Of a stretch of 64,000 bases of DNA, positions 18,158-25,941 are shown piece by piece; the first letter of the stretch is position 1, and each line of letters begins with the position of its first letter. The stretch is from Ruminococcus sp. XPD3002. GTDB lineage: Bacteria > Bacillota > Clostridia > Oscillospirales > Ruminococcaceae. The stretch lies in the NCBI GenBank assembly GCA_900119535.1, contig FPJT01000012.1, forward strand, positions 46,839-110,838. Reading direction: 5' to 3'. The position numbers were made by a program, and so were the translations under genes. Below the pieces are notes generated by a model, which did not search any database, was not told the DNA's origin, and saw only the letters and a program-made list of their open reading frames with translations.

Positions 18158-20368
18158 GTGAGAGGAAAAAATTCTCTTATAGCAGCGGTAGTTATCGCTG
18201 CTGCGACTGCTCTTGTTATAGCGTTTTCGATCTATAAACCTCAGTATGCCGCTATAACGCTCCTTGTTTATTTTGCGACGGTCTTTTTCTTAAGCGTCAT
18301 GGTATTCATTCTCAGCAGTATGTATGATAAACACCGTTCATCAATAGATACCAAGGATTTTGTTGCTATTGCAGAACATCTTAATATAGAGATAATGATA
18401 TGGGCTGATGACTATTCGTTCATCTACCTTAATAAAAGGATACGTCAGCTCCTTGAAGTGGATTATGACGGATATGACCGAGTCTTTGCCATGAACAAGG
18501 CGTTCGGACTTATCGACAACGATCCCGATCTTTTGAGGAAGATAGCTGCCAAGGATTCCCACGAGGCATCTTTCAGAGGCAAAAACGGCAATATAACCAC
18601 TATTACGTGGAGCACCTCCCTTGTCAAGAACAGAAGGACTCATTCCGTTTACATCAGTACGGGATTTGACCTCACCGAGCTGAAGAAGATGAAGGTCAAC
18701 CTTGCAAGTGCAAACGACTTCTTCAACGCCGCAATGGAGCTTGCCGAGATCGGTGTTATCATGACCACCGACCACAAGAAGTACGCCGTATCACCCGAAG
18801 CTGCAAGAGTTCTCGGCATCCACGGCAACAGCGTGGACGTGAATACGTTCCGCAGTCTTATACATCCGAATGACAGAAATACCTTCGATAAGGCTGTGAA
18901 GTTCGCTGACAGGAACGTCGGAGTTGAAAGCATAGACCTGCGTATCAAGCCTGTGGACGGAAGCTACCACTGGTATTCCTTCCGTTATAAGGCCATTGGT
19001 GCAACAGGCAACACGCTTCCGCTGTTCGGCGGTGCGCTCATCGATGTAAGCCAGGAACGTGCCAAGGACATGCTCATAGAGCGCCTTGCCTTCATAGACG
19101 AGGTCACAGAGATCGCTAACAGGAACCGCCTCATGGAGGTCGGTCAGGAGACATATGATACCTGTCAGCTCCTGAATTATTCCTATTGGATAATCGTACT
19201 CGATATAGACCGCTTCCACATCATCAACGATACCTGCGGATATAAGAACGGAAACTATATCCTCAAGAATTTCGCACATATACTTTATAAGTTTGTGACT
19301 CCCGGAGGACTTGCAGCACGTATAAGCGGAGATAACTTCGCCCTCGTACTGAGAGATTACGGCGATGACGAGCTCCCTGTGCTTACAGCAAGGAAGGTAC
19401 AGGAGGAGTTTGCAAGACTTGCCGTTGACGAGTTCAGTGCAATAAACCTCAGCTGCTCGGCAGGCTATTCAAAAATGCCTGAGGACGGAAGTTCCTTCCT
19501 CGATGTAATGGAGCATGCAGAGTTCGCACTTAAGTCCAGCAGCGGACTCAGAGCAAGCATATGCGGTTATGAGCCAAGTATGCACGACTCTATCATCGGC
19601 AATACCGAGCTTGAAAAACAGCTTGCAACAGCTATCGACAACAACGAGCTCCAGCTTTTCTATCAGCCTAAGATATCACTGAAAACAGGACGTATCATGG
19701 GCGTTGAAGCTCTTATCAGGTGGATAAAGCCTGACGGTACGATAATCAACCCCGATTACTTTGTACCGATCGCAGAAAGCTCGCACCTTATTGGCAAGAT
19801 CAGCGATTTCGTACTTAACGAAGGCTGTCAGCAGAACAAAATGTGGCAGAAAATGGGTTATCCGAATATCGTTATGTCCATAAACTTCACTTCCAGCGAC
19901 TTCTACCAGAAGGACCTGAAAGAAAAGGTATTCGATGCTCTTACAAGAGCGGGACTTTCTCCCGACTGGCTTGAGGTGGAGCTTACAGAGTCCCTTGCTC
20001 TCACGGATGAGGAGTTCGCTATATCACAGATGAACAATCTCCGTGAGCTTGGCGTAAAGCTTGCTATGGACGACTTTGGTACAGGTTATTCTTCACTGAG
20101 TTACCTCCAGAAGCTGCCCATAACTCTGCTTAAGCTGGACAAATCCTTCATAACCGATATACAGAATGATAATATCGCTTACGAGATTGTTTCATCCGTC
20201 ATAAGGATAGCGAAGTCCAAGCGTATCGAGACGATCGCAGAGGGCATTGAAAATAAGGATCAGGAGGAGATCCTCCGCAAGGCAGGATGTGACTACGGTC
20301 AGGGATATCTCTACGGCAAGCCTATGCCTGCACAGAAGATAGAGGAATTCTTTGATAAAACAAGATAA
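18158..20368 (+). CDS. Membrane-anchored PAS - degenerate GGDEF - EAL protein (c-di-GMP phosphodiesterase)
   Basis: 736 residues from a GTG start (GGAGG seven bases upstream); an ATG at 18080 is in frame but has no ribosome site. Two N-terminal membrane helices ('LIAAVVIAAATALVIAF', 'AITLLVYFATVFFLSVMVFIL') lead into PAS-like sensor regions (about 75-310). The GGDEF domain carries 'RISGDNFALVL' in place of GGDEF, so cyclase activity is unlikely. The EAL domain keeps its catalytic landmarks: 'GVEALIRW', 'ELTESLAL', 'MDDFGTGYSSLSYL', 'LLKLDKSFI', 'TIAEGIE'. It probably hydrolyses c-di-GMP at the membrane. The LURP-one gene follows within 12 bp. Confidence 0.9.
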   Translation: MRGKNSLIAAVVIAAATALVIAFSIYKPQYAAITLLVYFATVFFLSVMVFILSSMYDKHRSSIDTKDFVAIAEHLNIEIMIWADDYSFIYLNKRIRQLLEVDYDGYDRVFAMNKAFGLIDNDPDLLRKIAAKDSHEASFRGKNGNITTITWSTSLVKNRRTHSVYISTGFDLTELKKMKVNLASANDFFNAAMELAEIGVIMTTDHKKYAVSPEAARVLGIHGNSVDVNTFRSLIHPNDRNTFDKAVKFADRNVGVESIDLRIKPVDGSYHWYSFRYKAIGATGNTLPLFGGALIDVSQERAKDMLIERLAFIDEVTEIANRNRLMEVGQETYDTCQLLNYSYWIIVLDIDRFHIINDTCGYKNGNYILKNFAHILYKFVTPGGLAARISGDNFALVLRDYGDDELPVLTARKVQEEFARLAVDEFSAINLSCSAGYSKMPEDGSSFLDVMEHAEFALKSSSGLRASICGYEPSMHDSIIGNTELEKQLATAIDNNELQLFYQPKISLKTGRIMGVEALIRWIKPDGTIINPDYFVPIAESSHLIGKISDFVLNEGCQQNKMWQKMGYPNIVMSINFTSSDFYQKDLKEKVFDALTRAGLSPDWLEVELTESLALTDEEFAISQMNNLRELGVKLAMDDFGTGYSSLSYLQKLPITLLKLDKSFITDIQNDNIAYEIVSSVIRIAKSKRIETIAEGIENKDQEEILRKAGCDYGQGYLYGKPMPAQKIEEFFDKTR

Positions 20369-20380
20369 GGAGCATTTCAT

Positions 20381-20869
20381 TTGAAGTATTATATCAAGCA
20401 GAAAGTTTTCACACTTAAAGACAAATTCACAGTAAAGGACGAAACAGGCAGTGACATTTTTTACGTTGAGGGAGAGTTTTTCTCTATCGGTAAAAAGCTG
20501 CACCTTTACACTATGGACGGCACTGAACAGGCTTATATCCACCAGAAGGTAATGTCAATCCTGAAACGCTATATCGTGGAATGCAGCGGCGGCAGTGCGG
20601 AGATAGTGAAGGAGTTCACACTGCTGACTCCAAAATATTCTGTAAAAGGTCCCGGCTGGACTGTTGATGGTTCGCTGACAAAGCATGATTATAATATTTG
20701 TTACGGAAGAAGCGCTGTAGCGAGTGTAAAGAAGGCGTGGTTCACATGGGGCGACAGCTATGAGATAGAAATAGCCGACGGAGTTGACGAGGTGCTTGCT
20801 ATTGCGGTAGTACTTGCTATCGACTGCGCTACAAGCGACGACGGTGCATCAACTTCTTCGACATCTTAA
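20381..20869 (+). CDS. LURP-one-related (LOR) family protein
   Basis: 162 residues from a TTG start 12 bp behind the EAL gene, with AAGGAG upstream. The beta-rich pattern of LURP-one proteins is visible: 'YYIKQKVFTLKDKFTVKDETG', 'FYVEGEFFSIGKKLHLY', 'YIHQKVMSILKRYIVE', and 'ADGVDEVLAIAVVLAIDCAT' at the C-terminus. The fold resembles Tubby/scramblase proteins, and the bacterial role is unknown. It ends in a Ser/Thr-rich tail and is co-transcribed with the EAL gene and possibly with the phosphofructokinase 26 bp downstream. Confidence 0.85.
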   Translation: MKYYIKQKVFTLKDKFTVKDETGSDIFYVEGEFFSIGKKLHLYTMDGTEQAYIHQKVMSILKRYIVECSGGSAEIVKEFTLLTPKYSVKGPGWTVDGSLTKHDYNICYGRSAVASVKKAWFTWGDSYEIEIADGVDEVLAIAVVLAIDCATSDDGASTSSTS

Positions 20870-20895
20870 AATATAAAGCAACGGAGGTAATTATC

Positions 20896-21978
20896 ATGAA
20901 AAGAAGGATCGGTATTCTCACAAGCGGAGGTGACTGTCCGGGACTCAACGCAACTATCAGAGGCGTTGCAAAGGCTTGCTATGAGCGCTTCGGTGAGGAC
21001 AATGTTGAGATAGTAGGTATTTCAAACGGCTATTACGGACTTATCAATAATCTTTGCAAGGATATGTCTCCGTCAGCATTTTCGGGTATACTTACACAGG
21101 GCGGTACTATATTCGGTACAAAGCGTCAGCCGTTCAAGATGATGCAGGTCATCGGCGACGACAATGTGGATAAGGTAAAGAATATGAAGGAGACCTACAA
21201 GAAGCAGAAGCTGGATTGTCTCCTTACACTCGGCGGAAACGGTACACACAAGACCTCGAAGCTCCTTTCCGATGAGGGACTCAACGTCATCGGACTTCCA
21301 AAGACTATCGATAATGATATCTATGGTACAGATGTTACCTTCGGATTCCATACAGCAGTGGACATTGCTACGGATGTTATTGACAGACTCCATACAACAG
21401 CTGCAAGCCATTCAAGAATACTTCTCTGCGAAATAATGGGAAACAAGGCAGGCTGGCTGACGCTTAACGCAGGTATTGCTGGCGGTGCGGACGTTATTCT
21501 CATCCCTGAGATACCCTATGATATAGACAAGGTCTGCGACTCGGTAATGGCAAGAAGTGCTTCAGGAAAAGCGTTCTCGATAATCGCTGTTGCAGAGGGT
21601 GCATTTGATGTGAACGAAGCAAAGATGAAGAAGAAGGAACGTGCAAAGAAACGTGCCGAGGCAGGAATACTCACTGCTACAAGCCGTATAGCTGCCCAGA
21701 TACAGGAAAATACAGGTATGGAAGCAAGAGTCTGCGTTCCGGGACATATGCTCCGCGGAGGCGCTCCGAGTGCTTACGACAGAGTGCTTTCAACACAGTT
21801 CGGCGTACATGCAGCTTACATGATCGCTCAGGAGAAGTACGGCAGAACAGTTGCAAAGATAGGCAACAAGATAACTTCCAATAAGCTTGCGGATATCGCA
21901 GGAAAGACAAAGTTCGTAGATACCAACGATCACATAGTTATCGCTGCAAGAGACATCGGAGTTTCATTCGGCGACTGA
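20896..21978 (+). CDS. pfkA: 6-phosphofructokinase
   Basis: 360 residues, GGAGG before the ATG. It phosphorylates fructose 6-phosphate in glycolysis. Family motifs: 'ILTSGGDCPGLNATIRG' at the N-terminus, 'LLTLGGNGTHKTSKLL', catalytic 'GLPKTIDNDIYGTD', and the substrate region 'EIMGNKAGWL'. The Gly after 'GGN' fits ATP rather than pyrophosphate use by the usual rule, but that family mixes donors, so the donor is uncertain. It is slightly longer than the 320-residue bacterial enzyme. A bidirectional terminator follows. Confidence 0.92.
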   Translation: MKRRIGILTSGGDCPGLNATIRGVAKACYERFGEDNVEIVGISNGYYGLINNLCKDMSPSAFSGILTQGGTIFGTKRQPFKMMQVIGDDNVDKVKNMKETYKKQKLDCLLTLGGNGTHKTSKLLSDEGLNVIGLPKTIDNDIYGTDVTFGFHTAVDIATDVIDRLHTTAASHSRILLCEIMGNKAGWLTLNAGIAGGADVILIPEIPYDIDKVCDSVMARSASGKAFSIIAVAEGAFDVNEAKMKKKERAKKRAEAGILTATSRIAAQIQENTGMEARVCVPGHMLRGGAPSAYDRVLSTQFGVHAAYMIAQEKYGRTVAKIGNKITSNKLADIAGKTKFVDTNDHIVIAARDIGVSFGD

Positions 21979-22000
21979 TAATAACTTGATATATAAAAAC

Positions 22001-22036
22001 AAGTCCGGAAGTGGTTTGCACCGCTTTCGGACTTTT
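22001..22036. terminator. Bidirectional terminator between pfkA and murD2
   Basis: AAGTCCGgAAG...GG / CC...CTTtCGGACTT with T-runs on both strands, between two convergent genes. Confidence 0.85.
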
Positions 22037-22040
22037 ATCG

Positions 22041-23387
22041 TTATTTCAGTTCTGAAACAAGCTTCTTGAAGGCGTCGCCGCGTTCCTCGAAGTTCTTGAA
22101 AATGCCGTAGCTTGCAGCAGCAGGTGAGAGAACACAGCTCTTGCCCTCGGGAGTTATCTCCGATGCGAGCTTTACTGCTTCATCAAGGTGCTGTGCGTAG
22201 TGAACTCTCTCGGGAGAGGTGAAATTACCTGCGGACTGTATCATATCGTACACTCTTTTGCCCGAAGTTTCCATGCATATAACGTTTACCGTGAAATGTG
22301 ACAGAAACTCAACAAGGTCGGAGTAATCGATTCCTCTGTCCATGCCGCCGATAAGGATGGTTGCAGGTTCGGGGATGCTTTTCAGAGCCTCGATCGCAGT
22401 AGCGCAGGCGGTTGAGATAGAGTCGTCATACCAGCGGATGCCCTTAACTGTATCCACGTATTCCAGTCTGTGAGAGAGGGGAGAGAATGTACAGAGTGCT
22501 TTCTCGAAGTCCTCGTCCGATACCTCGAAATAGCTGCACAGCTCGTATACAACACCGATATTGTAGTGATTATGTATGCCGAGGAGCTTTATCTTGTCAG
22601 TAGGTATGCGGAACTCACTTGAAGTACCGTGAACAACTCCGCCTTCAACGTATACATTAGCGTCCGGAACGGTTGAGGACATGGAAACTGTCATGGAATT
22701 AACTCTGTCGGGGATGATATCGTAGTTGCAGTAGAGCCAGTCCACTTCCTGTTGGTGGAGATAGATGTTCTTCTTGGCGTTGTAGTAGTTTTCCATAGTG
22801 CCGTAGTGGTCGAGGTGCTCCTCGTAGAGATTGAGGAAAACGGCGATATGCGGAGAAACCGTCATATATTCCAGCTGGTGGCATGAAAGCTCGCAAACCA
22901 CGATAGTATCATCGTTTACGGAATCGGCGATATCGAAAACGGGAATGCCGATATTTCCTGCGATACGGCAGTCCTTGCCCGACTCCTTAAGGATGTGGTA
23001 GGTAAGGGAAGTAACTGTACTTTTTCCCTTTGTACCGGTGATACCGATTATCTGACTGCGGAACACCGAGAAGAAAACCTGAGTTTCAGAGGTTATCTCG
23101 CAGTTCAGCTCCGAAGGCTGATGATTGAGCACGATACCCGGACTCTTGAACACGATATCGAAGCGGTTGAGAGTTTCCTGATAGCCTTCACCGCTTATAA
23201 TCTCGACACTGTCTGGTATGTTGTTGGCGCTGCGGTCGATGTTGTTAAGGTCGGCAATAGTTACTGATTTGGGTGAGCAGTATTTATTGAGCATTCCGAA
23301 GGTGGACTTGCCTTCTCTTCCGAAGCCAAGCACACAAACGGACTTGTTTTCCGTGTATTCTTTTAAATATTCTGCGAATTTATTCAA
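22041..23387 (-). CDS. murD2: UDP-MurNAc-L-alanine--L-glutamate ligase, MurD2 type
   Basis: 448 residues. A Mur ligase that adds glutamate to UDP-MurNAc-L-Ala in the cytoplasm, with ATP. The P-loop is 'GITGTKGKST' (118-124). The family motif usually written ELSSFQL in MurD reads 'ELSCHQLEY' (E166), and the 'DSKATN' loop of MurD reads 'DSISTACATAIEAL'. These two changes, together with the adjoining MurL gene, point to the MurD2 type, which accepts L-Glu rather than D-Glu. The C-terminal ligand domain ends with 'VLSPAAASYGIFKNFEERG'. It overlaps murL by four bases, so the two are coupled. No ordinary murD is in view; whether one exists elsewhere is unknown. Confidence 0.85.
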   Translation of the reverse strand: MNKFAEYLKEYTENKSVCVLGFGREGKSTFGMLNKYCSPKSVTIADLNNIDRSANNIPDSVEIISGEGYQETLNRFDIVFKSPGIVLNHQPSELNCEITSETQVFFSVFRSQIIGITGTKGKSTVTSLTYHILKESGKDCRIAGNIGIPVFDIADSVNDDTIVVCELSCHQLEYMTVSPHIAVFLNLYEEHLDHYGTMENYYNAKKNIYLHQQEVDWLYCNYDIIPDRVNSMTVSMSSTVPDANVYVEGGVVHGTSSEFRIPTDKIKLLGIHNHYNIGVVYELCSYFEVSDEDFEKALCTFSPLSHRLEYVDTVKGIRWYDDSISTACATAIEALKSIPEPATILIGGMDRGIDYSDLVEFLSHFTVNVICMETSGKRVYDMIQSAGNFTSPERVHYAQHLDEAVKLASEITPEGKSCVLSPAAASYGIFKNFEERGDAFKKLVSELK

Positions 23388-24766
23388 AGCAGATTCCTCA
23401 TTTCTTCTGATAAGATCTTTCTGAATTCCTCGGGGAGAAGATTTTCTGTGTTGTAGGATGAACAGCAGTCGCTGTAACGTTTATCAAGTGTTTCGGGCGA
23501 GTAAAGACCGTCCCTTTCGTACTTTCCGAAAAGTTTGGGCAGGGGAGCGTTCTCGCTCTTCATTCTGCGTATAGCAAGCGATACAGCAAGGTTTACCTCG
23601 TCGATGCTTCCTACGCACTCGAAGGGTTTGTGCTCTGAGCGACCGATAAGCTCTGTGAAGTAGTCGGTGAAGCTCTCGTCATTGAGCATATCCTTTCCGA
23701 AAACCTCCGTAAGTTCGCTTTCCGAAAGGAAAGGCGAGAGTATAAGCGCTACGAACAGACACTTCGGACAGTTTCCGCACCATATATCGGGGGATACCTT
23801 GCTTCCGAGGTTGCAGCTTCTGAAAACGGGCAGGTACTTGCGGTGATGAACGAACATCTTTGCTATCTGGAACTCTGCCAGCGGACGAAGGAAGCTGAAA
23901 TAGTATATGCCTGTACGCAGGTAGTTTTCCTCGTAGAATCGGAAGTCCTTCTCGAACTCAAAGCTCTTTGAGTACTGGTGATTTACGTCCTGACCTGCAA
24001 CGGTGCTTTCGTTAGCGCTGTCCTCATTTGAAAGGACAATGTACGCAAGACGGTTCAGGTAAGCGGTTATCTCTGCCGAGAATGCGACAACTGACGAGAA
24101 AGGCGTATGACCGTTAAGGAAGCCTTTTGAGTTAAGGTCCACAAGTGAGCGGTCGAAGTTTCTCTTAGCGGTTATCAGTGCAGAGTCGGGGAGACCTGCT
24201 GTGGATACTGTGGCACTTATGGAAGCTCGCTTGTTTATAGCATAGCACTTGCATTCCTTGCCTGCCTGAACGAGTGTTTCGAGGGTGAGGGCGGAGTCCT
24301 TTCCGCCGCCGATAGGTACAAGACATCCGCTGAGAGACGGCATTTCCTGTTCTGTACCGGCTGGTTCTGTACCCTTTACAACTACCTCCACCAGTGAATC
24401 CTGATCTGTAGTTATGCCGTTTACGTAGAAGAACTCGCCGAGACCGAGATACCATAGTTTCTTCCACCATTTTATCTGTACCTCGTCCAGAGTGCCGCAC
24501 TCCACGATGAATTTAGGAGAGCAAGCGGCTTTCCAGTAGCTTACGGCTTCAGCCATACCCATAGAGAATGCGAGACGACCGAAAACAGGATCGTTTTTTA
24601 CACTGATGCTTTCGGGCTTAGGAAATTCCCATGAGGGCGTGAACTGAGCGAGTCCGTCGATAGAGAAAACGAAGTTGATCTTCACCGAATCATCGGACTC
24701 AGTAATGCTGTATGATCTATAAGTAAAGGTCGGATATTCTGATCTTAACTTGCTGAATTTATCCAT
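23384..24766 (-). CDS. murL: UDP-MurNAc-L-Ala-L-Glu epimerase, MurL
   Basis: 460 residues from the ATG at 24766 (ACGGAGG six to seven bases upstream; a frame to 24787 overlaps the regulator stop). MurL converts the terminal L-Glu of the MurD2 product to D-Glu, replacing glutamate racemase. MurL-type landmarks: 'LGLGEFFYVNGI', the ATP-loop 'VPIGGGKDSALTLETL', 'LNSKGFLNGHTPFSSVVAFSA', 'VLSNEDSANESTV...VNHQYSKSFEFE', 'SFLRPLAEFQIAKMF', a zinc-like 'WCGNCPKCLFVAL' and 'HKPFECVGSIDEV'. The pathway was described in Xanthomonas. It lies in an operon: dtxR-like regulator, 17 bp, murL, overlap, murD2. Confidence 0.85.
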   Translation of the reverse strand: MDKFSKLRSEYPTFTYRSYSITESDDSVKINFVFSIDGLAQFTPSWEFPKPESISVKNDPVFGRLAFSMGMAEAVSYWKAACSPKFIVECGTLDEVQIKWWKKLWYLGLGEFFYVNGITTDQDSLVEVVVKGTEPAGTEQEMPSLSGCLVPIGGGKDSALTLETLVQAGKECKCYAINKRASISATVSTAGLPDSALITAKRNFDRSLVDLNSKGFLNGHTPFSSVVAFSAEITAYLNRLAYIVLSNEDSANESTVAGQDVNHQYSKSFEFEKDFRFYEENYLRTGIYYFSFLRPLAEFQIAKMFVHHRKYLPVFRSCNLGSKVSPDIWCGNCPKCLFVALILSPFLSESELTEVFGKDMLNDESFTDYFTELIGRSEHKPFECVGSIDEVNLAVSLAIRRMKSENAPLPKLFGKYERDGLYSPETLDKRYSDCCSSYNTENLLPEEFRKILSEEMRNLL

Positions 24767-24783
24767 TATATCCTCCGTAGGTG

Positions 24784-25164
24784 TCATTTTTGTGCTTCTT
24801 CCAGTTTATGGAAGTGAGCTTTGATGAGAGCGAAGGTCTCATCGGAAAGGTCGTGCTCGACCTTACAGGCGTCCTCGAGAGCAACATCCTTGCTTACTCC
24901 CAGGAACATGAAGAATGCGGAAAGAGTCTCATGTCTGTCATAAATGCGAACTGCAACAGACCTTCCTGCATCTGTAAGTGTGATATGGTTATCGCTGTCT
25001 ACATTAACAAGACCTTCATCCTTCATTTTCTTGAGGATTATCGATACTGTAGGTCTTGAATAACCGAGGTACGAGCAAATATCGATCGCGTGGACATCGG
25101 GCTGAGCCTTGGAAAGGATCAGGATAGTTTCCAGATAATTTTCTACTGCTTCAGTAATAGCCAT
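24784..25164 (-). CDS. DtxR/MntR-family metal-dependent regulator
   Basis: 126 residues, AGGAG before the ATG. An N-terminal winged helix ('NYLETILILSKAQPDVHAIDICSYLGYSRPTVSIILKKMKDEGLV') is followed by the metal-binding/dimer domain ('HETLSAFFMFLGVSKDVALEDACKVEHDLSDETFALI'), with the usual His/Glu/Cys ligand region. There is no SH3-like third domain, as in MntR. It is first in an operon with murL and murD2, an unexpected pairing; it may simply autoregulate through the inverted repeat just behind its promoter. Confidence 0.88.
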   Translation of the reverse strand: MAITEAVENYLETILILSKAQPDVHAIDICSYLGYSRPTVSIILKKMKDEGLVNVDSDNHITLTDAGRSVAVRIYDRHETLSAFFMFLGVSKDVALEDACKVEHDLSDETFALIKAHFHKLEEAQK

Positions 25165-25188
25165 AGATATTCTCCTTTATAACAAAAT

Positions 25189-25251
25189 GCATGTATGCGA
25201 TACAACATGCGCTATAATAATCATTATACATTATATACAGCGCAATTACAA
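25189..25251 (-). promoter_or_regulatory. Promoter and candidate operator of the dtxR-murL-murD2 operon
   Basis: Minus strand: TTGTAA (25251-25246), 17-bp spacer, TATAAT (25228-25223). Downstream of the -10 lies an inverted repeat GCATGT (25189-25194) / ACATGC (25205-25210), in the right place for autorepression. Confidence 0.6.
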
Positions 25252-25326
25252 GTGTTATTTGTAAAAATTAACATAAATTAAACAAATTAAAGTAAATTCG
25301 TTCTATGCGGATGTAAGCGTGTACTA

Positions 25327-25755
25327 TCAGACCTCAACGCCTACCTGTTCGGCAAATACAGCATAGACTTCGGGATAGGTGCGCTTTGTACGTACAGGCT
25401 TAAGATCGTTGTCGGTAAAGCAGTGGGAGGAACGTCCTTCGGCACAAACCGCACCGTCTTCACAGCAGACCACTTTGTATCTTACATCGAGAGAGACTCC
25501 GTTGAATTTCTCTATGCAGTAGTGTACCTCAAAGCTGTCACCGAAGCGCAGGGGACGTTTATAGCTGCACTCCACAGAGAGAACAGGCATCATAAGTCCG
25601 AGGGACTCGATGCGGCTGAAAGGCATACCTGCCTGTTCAAGGAAGTCGACTCTTGTCTCTTCAAAGATACGGATGTAGTTTGAGTGGTGCATTATTTGCA
25701 TCTTATCTGTTTCGTAATAGTAAACTTTTCGTGAATATGGGTATAATTTCTTCAA
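25327..25755 (-). CDS. Acyl-CoA thioesterase, YbgC/FadM (4-hydroxybenzoyl-CoA thioesterase) family
   Basis: 142 residues, a single hotdog domain of normal length. The signature segment is 'RKVYYYETDKMQIMHHSNYIRIFEETRVDFLEQAGM', where the Tyr-x-Asp-x-Met-x-x-x-His-His pattern forms the active site. It hydrolyses acyl-CoA or acyl-ACP thioesters; the true substrate is unknown. It is transcribed alone, divergent from cardiolipin synthase. The intergenic region holds a 16-bp inverted repeat whose two copies both contain TATAAT facing inward. Confidence 0.88.
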   Translation of the reverse strand: MKKLYPYSRKVYYYETDKMQIMHHSNYIRIFEETRVDFLEQAGMPFSRIESLGLMMPVLSVECSYKRPLRFGDSFEVHYCIEKFNGVSLDVRYKVVCCEDGAVCAEGRSSHCFTDNDLKPVRTKRTYPEVYAVFAEQVGVEV

Positions 25756-25777
25756 AAACCTCTTCCTTTCTTGAAAA

Positions 25778-25908
25778 AGATGTGATATAATAGTGATATC
25801 GCATCTTATGGTTAAGTAATTGTTTTACGATATGAATAATTTATTTTTATAGTATATCTAATATTATTTCTGCTTAGTTACTGCATTAAACTCTATTATA
25901 TCACATCT
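25778..25908. repeat. 131-bp segment bounded by perfect 16-bp inverted repeats
   Basis: AGATGTGATATAATAG at 25778-25793 is repeated in inverse at 25893-25908. Both copies contain TATAAT reading inward and lie between two divergent genes, so they may be promoter/operator copies or the ends of a MITE-like insertion. There is no ORF inside. Confidence 0.5.
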
Positions 25909-25941
25909 GCTGAAAAAATACCAGTGCTGTGAGGTGAAAAA

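Noticed and set aside
22041-23387. Ordinary MurD assignment
   Set aside because: The ELSCHQL and DSIST motifs and the overlapping MurL gene fit MurD2 better, though an ordinary MurD with changed motifs is not fully excluded.
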